33,941 bases of DNA from Litorivicinus sp965656605. GTDB taxonomy: Bacteria; Pseudomonadota; Gammaproteobacteria; Pseudomonadales; Litorivicinaceae. Every line of letters starts with the position of its first letter. Position 1 is the stretch's first letter. A model generated the notes under the pieces. The model made no database searches. It had not been told where the DNA came from and was given only the letters and a program-made list of their open reading frames with translations. Shown here piece by piece: positions 1 to 8,835 of the stretch. The stretch covers positions 1 to 33,941 of the forward strand of contig CBFHLC010000020.1 in NCBI GenBank assembly GCA_965656605.1, read 5' to 3'. Both the position numbers and the translations under genes were made by a program.

Positions 1-581
1 TCGAAATTCATGCCGTGGGGGTGGGCGCGATTGCCCGAAGCCATGACAAATGCGGGGATGTCCTGAAACACCACGGTACCTGCGGCAGTCATGCTGTACG
101 CACCAATCTGGCAGAACTGATGGACCAGCGTTCCACCACCCAAAATTGCACCATCACCCACACGAACATGACCGGCCAAAGCACTGTTATTCGCGACAAT
201 GATGTTATTGCCAACACGGCAATCATGCGCGACATGGACATAGGCCATGAACAAGTTGTTCGAGCCTATCTGTGTAACGCCCTGATCTTGAATGGTCCCG
301 CGATGCATGGTGACGCCTTCGCGGATGGTATTGCCATCACCAACGACCAATTCAGTCGGCTCGTCTTTGTACTTTAGATCCTGACAGGCTTCACCAACAC
401 TGGCGAACTGAAAGACTCGGTTGTCGCGGCCGATCGTAGTGGGACCATTGATCACGACGTGGGGACCCACGCGAGTGCCGGCATCAATTTTGACGCCAGC
501 ACCGATCACACTGAACGGGCCGACCTCAACACTGGAATCCAGCTCAGCTTTCGGATCGACGATCGCCGATGGGTGGATCAT
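1..581 (-). CDS. lpxA: UDP-N-acetylglucosamine acyltransferase LpxA, 3' end cut by window edge
   Basis: First step of lipid A synthesis: moves a 3-hydroxyacyl chain from acyl-ACP to the 3-OH of UDP-GlcNAc in the cytoplasm. The 193 visible codons begin MIHPSAIVDPKAELDSS and show the left-handed beta-helix hexapeptide pattern (for example VGPFSVIGAGVKI, IGSNNLFMAYVHVAHDCRVG). The catalytic His is His119 in the VAHDC motif, equivalent to His125 of E. coli. The last visible residues (GNRAHPHGMNF) match the point where the helix ends in the family, so about 60 C-terminal residues lie outside the window. The ATG shares one base with the fabZ stop (TAATG), so translation is probably coupled to fabZ. 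The family is about 255-262 residues. Confidence 0.96.
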   Translation of the reverse strand, partial: MIHPSAIVDPKAELDSSVEVGPFSVIGAGVKIDAGTRVGPHVVINGPTTIGRDNRVFQFASVGEACQDLKYKDEPTELVVGDGNTIREGVTMHRGTIQDQGVTQIGSNNLFMAYVHVAHDCRVGNNIIVANNSALAGHVRVGDGAILGGGTLVHQFCQIGAYSMTAAGTVVFQDIPAFVMASGNRAHPHGMNF

Positions 582-1018
582 TAAACTTCTCGGTCCGCGC
601 ACATAATTTCGGCCGAGCAGACCAGCTCGCCGTCGACCATGGCCGTGCAGCCAAACTTCCAAATACCCCGACGAACTTTAAGCACCTCTGCAGTCAGAAT
701 CAGCTGATCGCCGGGCACAACTTGACGTTTGAAACGCACGTTATCGGCACCCACAAACAGATAAACGCTGCCGTCTTCAGGTGTCTTGTCCATGGTTTTG
801 AAACCCAAAACACCAGCGGCTTGGGCCAGTGCTTCAATGATCAACACACCAGGAAAAATCGGGTTGCCTGGAAAGTGGCCGTTAAACAGATCTTCGTTGA
901 CTGAAATGTTTTTCAGAGCAACGACGCGCTTGTTCTCTTCCAGTTCCAGGATCCGATCGACCAATAGAAATGGGTAGCGATGGGGAAGGTATTTCTGAAT
1001 TTCCTTTACGTCGAGCAT
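581..1018 (-). CDS. fabZ: (3R)-hydroxyacyl-ACP dehydratase FabZ
   Basis: Dehydrates 3-hydroxyacyl-ACP in fatty acid elongation; it competes with LpxA/LpxD for the same hydroxyacyl-ACP, which explains its place between them. The 145-residue length is normal. The hot-dog fold signature LPHRYPFLLVDRI is at residues 11-23. The catalytic pair is visible as His48 in NGHFPGNPIFPG and Glu62 in IIEALAQAAG. The start is an ATG 13 bases after the lpxD stop, and the stop overlaps the lpxA start by one base. Nothing is unusual about it. Confidence 0.97.
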   Translation of the reverse strand: MLDVKEIQKYLPHRYPFLLVDRILELEENKRVVALKNISVNEDLFNGHFPGNPIFPGVLIIEALAQAAGVLGFKTMDKTPEDGSVYLFVGADNVRFKRQVVPGDQLILTAEVLKVRRGIWKFGCTAMVDGELVCSAEIMCADREV

Positions 1019-1031
1019 GCCGCGCGTGTCC

Positions 1032-2033
1032 TTAATCGGTAATTTTTTTCTCGAGCTGGATCAGTCGTTTAGCGAGCTGATCGAGCTGATTGAATCGTGC
1101 TACGTTGCGCTTCCAGTCCTTCATGGGACGAGCGCCCTGCACCCCACCTGCGTAGGCTCCGGGCTGCCGTATATCGCCGGCGACTAACGTCATCGCGCCG
1201 ACGTGAGCATTATCGCAGACAGACAGGTGCCCCGTGAACCCAGCGGCGCCGGCAATTGTGCAGTTTTTACCAATTTGAGTGCTACCTGCCATTCCAACGC
1301 ACGCGGCAATGGCCGTGTTCGCTCCAATCTGGCAGTTGTGCGCAATCATTACTTGGTTATCGATCTTTACACCGTTACCAATTCGGGTGTCATCCAATGC
1401 GCCTCGATCGATGGTTGTGTTGGCACCGATCTCGACATCATCACCCACCCAAACACCGCCCAGCTGGTGAATCTTGACCCACTCGCCTTTCTCCGACGCA
1501 AAACCAAACCCGTCCGCACCCAAAACCGCGCCGCTATGAATACGTGCACGAGCACCAATACGAACGCCATGATAGATCGTCACATTGGCCTGCAAATGAC
1601 TGCCCTGCCCGATTTGGCTATCCGCACCCAGCACACAATTTGGACCGATATAGCATCCTTGAGCGACGATGGCGCCTGCCTCGACGACAGCACCTGCGCA
1701 GATACGAACATCCTCGGCCACCTGCGCATGCTCCGACACACAGGCGCCAGAATCGATCCCCTGATCCGTCCAATGAACGCGATCAAACAAGGAGCTGGCC
1801 TGAGCGAATGCCAGATAGGGGTTCTCAACAAATAAACACAGGCCCGCATAATCGGCTTGGTCTTCTTGTCTGAGCAATAACGCACCGGCTTGGGTATCAG
1901 GCGCCCGGCCGGGCATCAGAAAACTCAACTGCGTAGGCCCTGCACTGGAGAGTGAGGCCATCGACTCGAGCAAGAATTCGGGGTCATCGCACTGCGCTTG
2001 GCACAGCTGTGCGACCTGAGCGGCCTTAATCAC
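1032..2033 (-). CDS. lpxD: UDP-3-O-acylglucosamine N-acyltransferase LpxD
   Basis: Third step of lipid A synthesis: N-acylates UDP-3-O-acyl-glucosamine using hydroxyacyl-ACP. The 333-residue protein has a small N-terminal uridine-binding domain (about residues 1-95), then a long hexapeptide-repeat beta-helix (about 100-290) and a C-terminal helix (about 300-333, FNQLDQLAKRLIQLEKK) as in the family. The catalytic His is His232 in VMIAHNCQIG. The start codon is GTG, and GTGA at 2030-2033 forms a four-base overlap with the skp stop, pointing to translational coupling. Confidence 0.97.
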   Translation of the reverse strand: MIKAAQVAQLCQAQCDDPEFLLESMASLSSAGPTQLSFLMPGRAPDTQAGALLLRQEDQADYAGLCLFVENPYLAFAQASSLFDRVHWTDQGIDSGACVSEHAQVAEDVRICAGAVVEAGAIVAQGCYIGPNCVLGADSQIGQGSHLQANVTIYHGVRIGARARIHSGAVLGADGFGFASEKGEWVKIHQLGGVWVGDDVEIGANTTIDRGALDDTRIGNGVKIDNQVMIAHNCQIGANTAIAACVGMAGSTQIGKNCTIAGAAGFTGHLSVCDNAHVGAMTLVAGDIRQPGAYAGGVQGARPMKDWKRNVARFNQLDQLAKRLIQLEKKITD

Positions 2034-2509
2034 GGCTGGTTGTACCGATCCAGCAAGTCATCACTAAGATTGACACTCGAATCGCCCCACACCACTGCGT
2101 CGGCACGAACCACCAAATCCAGCTGGTTCTCTTGAGCCAATTGCACCACCAGCGACTCAAGGATCGGCAACTGCTGTGCTAAGAATTCATTTTCTAGTTG
2201 GGTGAGCTGAGTTTGAGCCTGCTGCTGCAAATCCAGCACCTGAACTCGCAACTCTTTCAGCTGCGACTCCAATCGAGCTTTTTCCGCTGGGTCGCTCGCG
2301 CGCTGAAACTGCAGCTCCAACGCTTGGCCTTGTTCAATCCGCTGCTGGATATCTCGCTCGATCGGGGCCAATGCCTGCTGCCACGACTGACGAGCCTGTT
2401 TCGCTTGGTTCGAAGCCGCCATGACCGCCTCGACGTCGATCACGCCGATACCAGCCGACCAAGCCGTCGGCGCACATAACGCAGCTACCAGCGCAAAGGC
2501 TCTAATCAC
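2030..2509 (-). CDS. skp: Periplasmic OMP chaperone Skp/OmpH
   Basis: Holdase that carries unfolded outer-membrane proteins through the periplasm to the BAM complex. The 159-residue precursor has a signal peptide, cleaved probably after AWSA (residue 19), then a short beta strand (IGVIDVEAVMA) and a long Gln/Glu/Ala-rich helical section at about 30-115 forming the tentacle coiled coil, followed by the return strand (LDLVVRADAVVW). That is the Skp architecture. Sequence conservation in this family is low, so position between bamA and lpxD carries much of the weight. It starts with GTG, in a GTGA overlap with the bamA stop. Confidence 0.93.
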   Translation of the reverse strand: MIRAFALVAALCAPTAWSAGIGVIDVEAVMAASNQAKQARQSWQQALAPIERDIQQRIEQGQALELQFQRASDPAEKARLESQLKELRVQVLDLQQQAQTQLTQLENEFLAQQLPILESLVVQLAQENQLDLVVRADAVVWGDSSVNLSDDLLDRYNQP

Positions 2510-4851
2510 AGACCTGCGCCGATTGAGAACTGGAAGCTTTCAACCTTATCGCCGGGCTCATCTTTGATGGGCTTGGCGTAGCTAAAGGTCAGCGGCCCGA
2601 TCGGCGTCATCCAGGTCAGGCCGACACCCGCACTGGCGCGTAATTCGCCAAAATCGATGTTGCCATCCGCGTTGTAGACCTGGCCATAATCGATGAAGGC
2701 TGACAGGCGATTCGATGAAGGGTTATCCAAGAACGGTGCGGCAATCTGATAATCAAACCCGCCGGTGACCAAGACGCTACCGCCGAATGGATCCGCGGTT
2801 TCTGCTAAATCAGAGCTAGATATGGTCCGCGGTCCCAACGAGCTGGCCTCAAAACCGCGCACACTGCGCTCACCCCCGGCAAATGAATGGCGGAAAAATG
2901 GCAATTTACTCAAATCGCCATAACCGTCACCGTAACTCAAGCGCGAGCGAACGCGGAAAGCGGATTCAGGCCCGGTATTAAAGTACTTCTCGCCCCGGAA
3001 GCCCAGGGTGTAATAGGTTAAATCAGATATCGGTAACGACAGATCCAGATCGACCCGCTGGAAAGAACCATCGGTTGGGAAACGGCCACGGTTTAAGGTT
3101 GAGCGCTGCCAGAAGGCATTGGTTTCATATTCAAGGAAAGACTCTTCACCACCGACTTCCAAAAGGAAATCGTCGATCTGTTGGACTTCGTTATTAACGC
3201 CTTTCTTAAATTCGGTCTGACGCAATCCACCAGTAAATCCGATCCTCTGGTTTACGGAAATCGGATAGCCGAAGCCAATTGATACTCCTGACTCGTCAAT
3301 CTGGTAGCTGCTCGAGCTCGATTCATCAAAATCTGTCTGACTGAAAAACGCATTGATGCTTCGACTAACTCCATCCACCGTCAGGAAGGGGTCGAAGAAT
3401 GAAAAACTCAGCTGCTGAACACTGTCCGATCGGTTCAAGGACACACTAATGTTGTTACCGCTTCCTAGGAAGTTGTCTTGAGCCAACGAGACGCCAAATA
3501 CCGCACCCGAACCCTGTGAGTAACCCACACTGGCACTGAACGATCCGGTCGCCTGCTCTTCAATTTCCATTTCCAGGTCGACCTGGTCGGGCGAACCTGG
3601 CACCGGTTTAAAACGCGGGGTGACGCGAGCAAAATAGCCCAATTGCTGGAGCCGGCGACGTGACTGCTCGACCTTGCTGGCATCAGCCAAGGCCCCTTCC
3701 ATCTGGGTCATGCTACGACGCAGTACGTTATCCGTGGTCACGAGGTTTCCGCGGAAATCAATTCGGCGAACGTAGGTCTGCAGCTGTGGCGTAATCAGAT
3801 AGGTGATATCGACGGTGTTGTCGTCGTTGAACTCGGGCAGCTCTTGAACCTGTGCTTGGGTGTAACCGGCATTGCCCATCACCGATTGCAGTCGATTCAC
3901 ATCACTTAATAAGGCGCTGCGCGCGAACGTGTCGCCGGTCTGGATTTGCAGGTTGTCTTCTAGGGACTGAATTTCATCCGGGATGTCGCCGGCCACACGG
4001 ATTTCGCCGATCTGGAACTTGGCGCCCTCGTCAATTCGCAGGCTAAGAAAAATCAAACTACTGGCCGGATCGAATTGAACCGACGGGGTGTCAATCTGAA
4101 CTTGGGCGTAACCGCTGTTCAGATACAGCGAGCGCAAACGTTCCAAATCCCCTCGAAGCTTTTCGAGGCTGTAGCGATCGGACTTACTAAACCACGAGAA
4201 AGAGCCCGGCTCTTTGAGCTCCATCTCGTCACGCAAATCATCAGCGGAAAAGGCCTGGGCACCAAAGATCCGAATTTGACCAATGCGGGCGACGGCCCCT
4301 TCGTTAATGGTGACGTTGATACCGACACGGTTGTCCGGCAAATCGACCAAGCGAGATGACACCTGCGCATCGTATCGGCCTTGGTTTTCATATTCACGTT
4401 GCAAGGATTTGGACAGATTATCCAGAGCCGACTGATTGATTACATCGCCTTCGCGCAAACCGAGTCGAGACATCACGTCACGAATAGACTCTTCGGGCAC
4501 CAGATCGTTGCCCTCGATCAAAATACGAGCGATCGCGGGGCGCTCTTGAACTTGGATGATCAGATCCGACCCGTCGCGAGCCAAATCAATCGACTTAAAC
4601 AAACCCAGATCGAACAACTCGCGGATCGTTTGGGCACCCGCGGCGGCCGTGTATTCATCGCCGACTTCGATAGCCAGACTGCCGAACACCCGCTCTGAGC
4701 TGACTCGCTTTAGGCCATCGATGCGAATGTCTTGGATCGGAAAGGCGGCTGCACCTGCAGCCGATAGCAACAGCGCAGAGGCCAATGCACAACGAAATTG
4801 AGTCAACGTCAAATGTCCATACACGCCCGTCTTAAAGACGGAACAAATCAT
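2506..4851 (-). CDS. bamA: Outer membrane protein assembly factor BamA
   Basis: Core of the BAM machine that inserts beta-barrel proteins into the outer membrane. After a signal peptide ending near AGAAA, the mature part begins FPIQDIRIDGLKRV and carries five POTRA domains (about residues 38-440), then a 16-strand barrel. The conserved loop-6 VRGF motif is visible with RGF at 665-667. The start is uncertain. The ATG at 4851 lies inside the rseP end (20-base overlap) and gives a long leader; in-frame GTG (4824) or TTG (4812) starts would give a more ordinary signal peptide of about 23-27 residues. Neither has a good ribosome binding site. The barrel ends QFSIGAGL, so the last residue is Leu rather than the usual aromatic. 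Confidence 0.96.
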   Translation of the reverse strand: MICSVFKTGVYGHLTLTQFRCALASALLLSAAGAAAFPIQDIRIDGLKRVSSERVFGSLAIEVGDEYTAAAGAQTIRELFDLGLFKSIDLARDGSDLIIQVQERPAIARILIEGNDLVPEESIRDVMSRLGLREGDVINQSALDNLSKSLQREYENQGRYDAQVSSRLVDLPDNRVGINVTINEGAVARIGQIRIFGAQAFSADDLRDEMELKEPGSFSWFSKSDRYSLEKLRGDLERLRSLYLNSGYAQVQIDTPSVQFDPASSLIFLSLRIDEGAKFQIGEIRVAGDIPDEIQSLEDNLQIQTGDTFARSALLSDVNRLQSVMGNAGYTQAQVQELPEFNDDNTVDITYLITPQLQTYVRRIDFRGNLVTTDNVLRRSMTQMEGALADASKVEQSRRRLQQLGYFARVTPRFKPVPGSPDQVDLEMEIEEQATGSFSASVGYSQGSGAVFGVSLAQDNFLGSGNNISVSLNRSDSVQQLSFSFFDPFLTVDGVSRSINAFFSQTDFDESSSSSYQIDESGVSIGFGYPISVNQRIGFTGGLRQTEFKKGVNNEVQQIDDFLLEVGGEESFLEYETNAFWQRSTLNRGRFPTDGSFQRVDLDLSLPISDLTYYTLGFRGEKYFNTGPESAFRVRSRLSYGDGYGDLSKLPFFRHSFAGGERSVRGFEASSLGPRTISSSDLAETADPFGGSVLVTGGFDYQIAAPFLDNPSSNRLSAFIDYGQVYNADGNIDFGELRASAGVGLTWMTPIGPLTFSYAKPIKDEPGDKVESFQFSIGAGL
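4827..4841. repeat. 15-base near-perfect palindrome across the rseP stop codon
   Basis: Two seven-base arms, CCGTCTT and AAGACGG, are separated by one base. The palindrome contains the rseP stop codon and sits inside the 5' part of the longest bamA frame. If bamA starts at the later GTG or TTG, the palindrome lies directly upstream of the start. In RNA it is too tight to form a full hairpin, but a five-base stem with a five-base loop is possible. It may be a protein-binding site or chance. Confidence 0.5.
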
Positions 4852-6163
4852 TATAAAAGGCCACTACCATCAGCATCAGCACCAAACTCATTCCGACCTG
4901 CATGCCCATCGCTTGAATGCGCTCGGACACTGGTTTGCCGCGGATCGCCTCGATCGCGTACCAAGCCAGATGTCCCCCGTCCAATACGGGAATCGGTAAC
5001 AGATTTAACACGCCCAAACTGACGCTGAGGTAAGCCATAAAGGCCAGGTAAGGTAACAATCCTGACTCTGCAGAGCTGGTCGCCACTTTAGCAATGGTGA
5101 TAGGGCCGGACAAGTTAGCAGTCGAGAGCACTCCGGTGACCATCTTCCACATGGCTTCGAGTGTAATAGTCGACATCTGCCACGTTTTCTGGACCCCCTG
5201 AATCAGACCTTCGATTGGGCCTGCCTGCCGCGTGCGTAGAAACTCTGGTGGTAAATCGACCGGCTTGGGCAGAATGCCTACACGCAAGGCGCCATCGATT
5301 TGCTCGGGCACAATATTCAGATCCAGCTGCTGGGTCCCCCGCTGTACCGTAAAAATCAGCGTTTCGCCCTGTGAGCTTTGGATGATGTCAACCAATGGCA
5401 TCCAATCAGAAACCGCCTGGCCATTAATCGCTAAAATCTGATCATCTACCTGCAGGCCCGCCTGCATCGCAGGACCGTTAGGGCTTAACTCGCCCACGAC
5501 CGGCTCAATCACCGGCGAGAAAGGCTCGATGCCCAACTGACCTAACGGATCTTTCAGCTCACCTTCTAAAATGGATGCATCCAGCGCATAGGTGCGTGAA
5601 ATCGAGTCACCCGGCCGTGACATTTCTAGCATCAGAGGCTCGGACTCGCCGGCGTGACTCAAAATCGCAAGACCCACCGCTTGCCACCCATCGGTCGCCA
5701 CGCCATCAATGGACAGAATTTCATGCCCTGCCGGAATACCGGCGCGAGCCGCTTCACTGCCCGGCTCGACCTGACCCACAATCGGCGCTGCGAATTGAGT
5801 ACCCGCCATTGCCAAAATGGCGTAAACGATGGCCGCAAAAATCAAATTAATCGCAGGCCCCGCAGCCACGACTGCAGCGCGCTGTTTGAGGTTTTTTTTA
5901 TCAAAGGCTTGATGTTCCTCATCGGCACTGACAGTGCCCTCGCGGGAATCCAACATCCGCACGTAGCCGCCTAGCGGTAAAGCCGCCAATTGATACTGCA
6001 CCCCATCGCGTCCAACTCGCGACCACACCTTAGGACCAAATCCAATAGAGAAGGTCAGCACCTTGATACCGCAGCGACGAGCCACGTAGAAATGTCCAAA
6101 CTCGTGGATGGTAATCAAAACACCGAGCGCGGTTAGCGTGGCGACAATCATCATCAAACTCAT
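4832..6163 (-). CDS. rseP: Site-2 intramembrane zinc metalloprotease RseP
   Basis: Cleaves the RseA-type anti-sigma factor within the inner membrane after the DegS cut, releasing sigma-E; it also clears leftover signal peptides. The 443-residue protein has the zinc motif HEFGH at residues 20-24 in the first membrane helix, two PDZ domains (about 115-190 and 215-295), and the C-terminal LDGG motif with the third zinc ligand near Asp395 (NLLPIPVLDGGHL). It sits directly upstream of bamA, so a protease of the envelope stress pathway is co-transcribed with major OMP assembly genes. The ATG overlaps the dxr stop by four bases (ATGA). Confidence 0.97.
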   Translation of the reverse strand: MSLMMIVATLTALGVLITIHEFGHFYVARRCGIKVLTFSIGFGPKVWSRVGRDGVQYQLAALPLGGYVRMLDSREGTVSADEEHQAFDKKNLKQRAAVVAAGPAINLIFAAIVYAILAMAGTQFAAPIVGQVEPGSEAARAGIPAGHEILSIDGVATDGWQAVGLAILSHAGESEPLMLEMSRPGDSISRTYALDASILEGELKDPLGQLGIEPFSPVIEPVVGELSPNGPAMQAGLQVDDQILAINGQAVSDWMPLVDIIQSSQGETLIFTVQRGTQQLDLNIVPEQIDGALRVGILPKPVDLPPEFLRTRQAGPIEGLIQGVQKTWQMSTITLEAMWKMVTGVLSTANLSGPITIAKVATSSAESGLLPYLAFMAYLSVSLGVLNLLPIPVLDGGHLAWYAIEAIRGKPVSERIQAMGMQVGMSLVLMLMVVAFYNDLFRL

Positions 6164-7320
6164 GCAGTTTCACCTTCATACCAAGACCGGGCAGCACGAT
6201 CGCAATCAATCGCGCCTTGTATATCGATAATCGGGCTAGCAGGCGCATGCTGCAAGCCCTGCTGGACAGACTGAGTGATCTGATCGAAGCGAATTCGGCC
6301 CCGTAAAAAGTCATCCACTGCACACTCGTTAACCGCGTTGAACCAAATGCAGGCGGCCTGTGAAGTCGACACCGCCTGCCGTGCTAGCTCAATCGCTGGA
6401 AACCGGCCGTGATCAACGGGAGCGAAATCCAACGACCCTAGCTGCGTCAGATCCAATGCAGGCGTATTACTGTCGATCCGCTCAGGGTGGGCCAGTGTGT
6501 GAGCAATCGGGATGCGCATATCTGTCTGACCCAGCTGACTGATGAACGAGCCATCTAAGTATTCAACCAAACTGTGAATGCTGCTTTGTGGATGAATCAC
6601 CACCCGTACTTGGTCTGCCGGAGTGTTGAACAAATAGCAGGCCTCGATCAGCTCAAGCCCTTTGTTCATCAAGGTCGCACTGTCGACCGAAATTTTACGT
6701 CCCATCGACCAGTTGGGATGGGCGACGGCTTGCTCTGGCGTGACCGATGCTAAGTCCAGCGTGGGCTGGTTGCGAAACGGCCCACCCGAGCAGGTCAACC
6801 ACAATTGGCGCAAGCCATTGATGTTTTGGCCACAACGATAGTCACTGGGCAGCGATTGAAAGATCGCATTGTGCTCAGAGTCGACCGGCAGCAAGGTCGC
6901 CCCCCCCGCTTCAACCGCCTGCATCAGTAAATCGCCAGCCATGACCAGCGCTTCTTTATTGGCCAAGGCAATGCACTTGCCGGCATGCGCCGCGGCCAGT
7001 GTTGAAGCCAGTCCGGCCGAGCCGACAATGGCGGCCATGACCAGATCAACCGCCGAATCCTGAGCCAAATCAGTCAGCGCGTCGGGGCCCACTTGGATTT
7101 CACACGGCGTGTTAAGCAAACCCATGAGCTGCGTGCGTGCCGCCTCATCAGGCACTGCAATTCGATTGACCGAGAATTCATTAGCAATGCGAGCCAGCGC
7201 ATCGATCTGACGAAAGCCGCTGATGCTGTGTAAGGTGAAGGACTCAGGATGCGCTCGCACTAAATCAAGGGTCGATGCCCCAATCGAGCCGGTCGCCCCT
7301 AACAAACACAGCGACTTCAA
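6160..7320 (-). CDS. dxr: 1-deoxy-D-xylulose 5-phosphate reductoisomerase Dxr
   Basis: NADPH-dependent conversion of DXP to 2-C-methylerythritol 4-phosphate in the MEP isoprenoid pathway. The NADPH-binding motif GATGSIG is at residues 8-14, the DSEHNAIFQ motif carries the metal-binding Asp and Glu, and the MNKGLELIEACYLF substrate region is present. I chose the TTG at 7320 as start. It gives MKSLCLLGATGSIG, which matches the family N-terminus (MKQLTILGSTGSIG in E. coli). It has AGGGGC upstream, and it makes a TTGA overlap with the cdsA stop. An upstream ATG at 7341 would add seven residues inside cdsA. The product is 386 residues. Confidence 0.96.
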   Translation of the reverse strand: MKSLCLLGATGSIGASTLDLVRAHPESFTLHSISGFRQIDALARIANEFSVNRIAVPDEAARTQLMGLLNTPCEIQVGPDALTDLAQDSAVDLVMAAIVGSAGLASTLAAAHAGKCIALANKEALVMAGDLLMQAVEAGGATLLPVDSEHNAIFQSLPSDYRCGQNINGLRQLWLTCSGGPFRNQPTLDLASVTPEQAVAHPNWSMGRKISVDSATLMNKGLELIEACYLFNTPADQVRVVIHPQSSIHSLVEYLDGSFISQLGQTDMRIPIAHTLAHPERIDSNTPALDLTQLGSLDFAPVDHGRFPAIELARQAVSTSQAACIWFNAVNECAVDDFLRGRIRFDQITQSVQQGLQHAPASPIIDIQGAIDCDRAARSWYEGETA

Positions 7321-8129
7321 AAGGCCCCTGCCATCACACACAGAGCAAAGATGGGGGCTGCGGCGGTCAGTGAATCAATTCGATCCATAACCCCGCCGTG
7401 CCCGGGCAATAAGTTGCCGCTATCTTTGTAGCCGCTTTGACGCTTGATGACGCTCTCGTACAGATCACCCAGCACGCTGGCGGCCATCGTGACCAGACAG
7501 GTCACTACCAAGCCGATCCATGCATCGGAACCGCTCAGTCCCAACCAAACGCCGACGACCACCGTGACCAGCAGGCCTAAAGCGATGCCGCCCCAGACAC
7601 CCTCCCAGCTCTTGCCTGGGGAGACTTGCGCTGCAAGCTTAGTTTTGCCGAACTTACGACCGACAAAATAGGCCCCCACGTCGGTGCCCCAGATCAGAAA
7701 CAGCAACAAACCCAAAAGCCAATTGGCATCCGGGTGTGTTTTAAGAACCACCATCCCCGTCCAGGCCGGAATCAGGACCAGCCATCCGCTGATCAGTTTG
7801 CGCCACGGACCGCGCCAGTTCTCGATCGACAACGGGTAACCCATCACCAATCCCAACGCCAAGCCCCACCACACAACGCCGAGTAATAGGATCGCCATTT
7901 TGAGTGAATCCGGGATTAACCAGACAACCCACAGGGCCATGGCCACTCCGCCGACGAAAATCGAGCGATAGCGACGGGCATCAATACCCGCTAGCCGAGA
8001 CCACTCCCACGCACCCAGCAGAATGACGGCGCCCACCATCAAAGCAAAAAACTTCGGCGCCAGCATAAATACCGCCACCAATACAGGCGGAGCAATAATG
8101 ATCGCCGTTAAAAAACGCACCCAGGTCAA
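7317..8129 (-). CDS. cdsA: Phosphatidate cytidylyltransferase CdsA
   Basis: Makes CDP-diacylglycerol from phosphatidate and CTP in the inner membrane, the branch point of phospholipid synthesis. The 270-residue protein has about eight hydrophobic segments. The family signature is complete at residues 226-250: S..KR....KDSGNLLPGHGG.MDR. A GTDVGAYFVGRKFGK segment precedes it. The start codon is TTG, supported by AAGGAT about seven bases upstream, and it forms a TTGA overlap with the uppS stop. A GTG four codons in is the only near alternative. Confidence 0.96.
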   Translation of the reverse strand: MTWVRFLTAIIIAPPVLVAVFMLAPKFFALMVGAVILLGAWEWSRLAGIDARRYRSIFVGGVAMALWVVWLIPDSLKMAILLLGVVWWGLALGLVMGYPLSIENWRGPWRKLISGWLVLIPAWTGMVVLKTHPDANWLLGLLLFLIWGTDVGAYFVGRKFGKTKLAAQVSPGKSWEGVWGGIALGLLVTVVVGVWLGLSGSDAWIGLVVTCLVTMAASVLGDLYESVIKRQSGYKDSGNLLPGHGGVMDRIDSLTAAAPIFALCVMAGAF

Positions 8130-8833
8130 ACCGAATCCTTGTCTTGTTCAATGCGCGAGCCAAATCGGCGTTCACGTGTTGCAAACTCATTTACGCACTG
8201 TGTGAATTCGGCTACGCCAAAGTCAGGCCATAAACAGGGCGAGAAACATAGCTCGGCATAAGCACTCTGCCAGAGCAAGAAATTGCTGATGCGTTGATCC
8301 CCGCCCGTTCGAATCAGCAGGTCCACATCGCCTGCGAAGGCAAGGGATAAGTGTTTTGAAAGATCGCTTTCCTGAGCTTGATCCAGGTCAGATCCAAGTG
8401 CTTGGGCCGCCTGCAACATATCCCAACGTCCGCCATAGTCGACCGCCAAGGTCACCGTCAGCGCGTTGCAATGTTGGGTCGCCTGCTCAGCTTTTTCGAT
8501 TAACTTAACCAGTCGGTCCGATAAGCGATCTCGACGCCCAACGACTCGTAACCGAACGTTTCGCTCAATCAGGCTGGGGGTGTCACGCTTGAGTGTGGTG
8601 GCAAACAGCTCCATCAAGCCGCGCACTTCGGCCGCAGGGCGTTGCCAATTTTCAGAGGAGAACGCGAATAGCGTTAGAAACTCGACGCCGCAGGACAACG
8701 CCGCATCGGTTACAACGCGTACGCTCTCTCCTCCAGCTTTGTGGCCAGCTAGGCCCGGCTTAGAGTGTGCCTTTGCCCATCGGTTGTTGCCATCCATGAT
8801 GATGGCAACGTGCCGCGGCGTCGTTGCCGCCAC
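8126..8833 (-). CDS. uppS: Undecaprenyl diphosphate synthase UppS (IspU)
   Basis: Cis-prenyltransferase that builds the C55 lipid carrier for peptidoglycan and O-antigen from FPP and IPP. The motif HVAIIMDGNNRWAK has the Mg-binding Asp14. Later conserved blocks are FAFSSENWQRP and RTGGDQRISNFLLWQSAYAEL. The 235-residue length is slightly short because the N-terminal extension is minimal. It starts with GTG two bases after the frr stop and ends within the cdsA TTGA junction. Together with dxr and cdsA it forms an isoprenoid/lipid carrier group inside the operon. Confidence 0.97.
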   Translation of the reverse strand: MAATTPRHVAIIMDGNNRWAKAHSKPGLAGHKAGGESVRVVTDAALSCGVEFLTLFAFSSENWQRPAAEVRGLMELFATTLKRDTPSLIERNVRLRVVGRRDRLSDRLVKLIEKAEQATQHCNALTVTLAVDYGGRWDMLQAAQALGSDLDQAQESDLSKHLSLAFAGDVDLLIRTGGDQRISNFLLWQSAYAELCFSPCLWPDFGVAEFTQCVNEFATRERRFGSRIEQDKDSV

Positions 8834-8835
8834 GC

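Noticed and set aside
15..377. Plus-strand open frame antisense to lpxA
   Set aside because: Same explanation: mirror of the LpxA beta-helix repeats.
1203..1835. 210-codon open frame antisense to lpxD
   Set aside because: It is a shadow of the hexapeptide-repeat codons; the composition is low-quality, there is no ribosome site, and lpxD is unmistakable.
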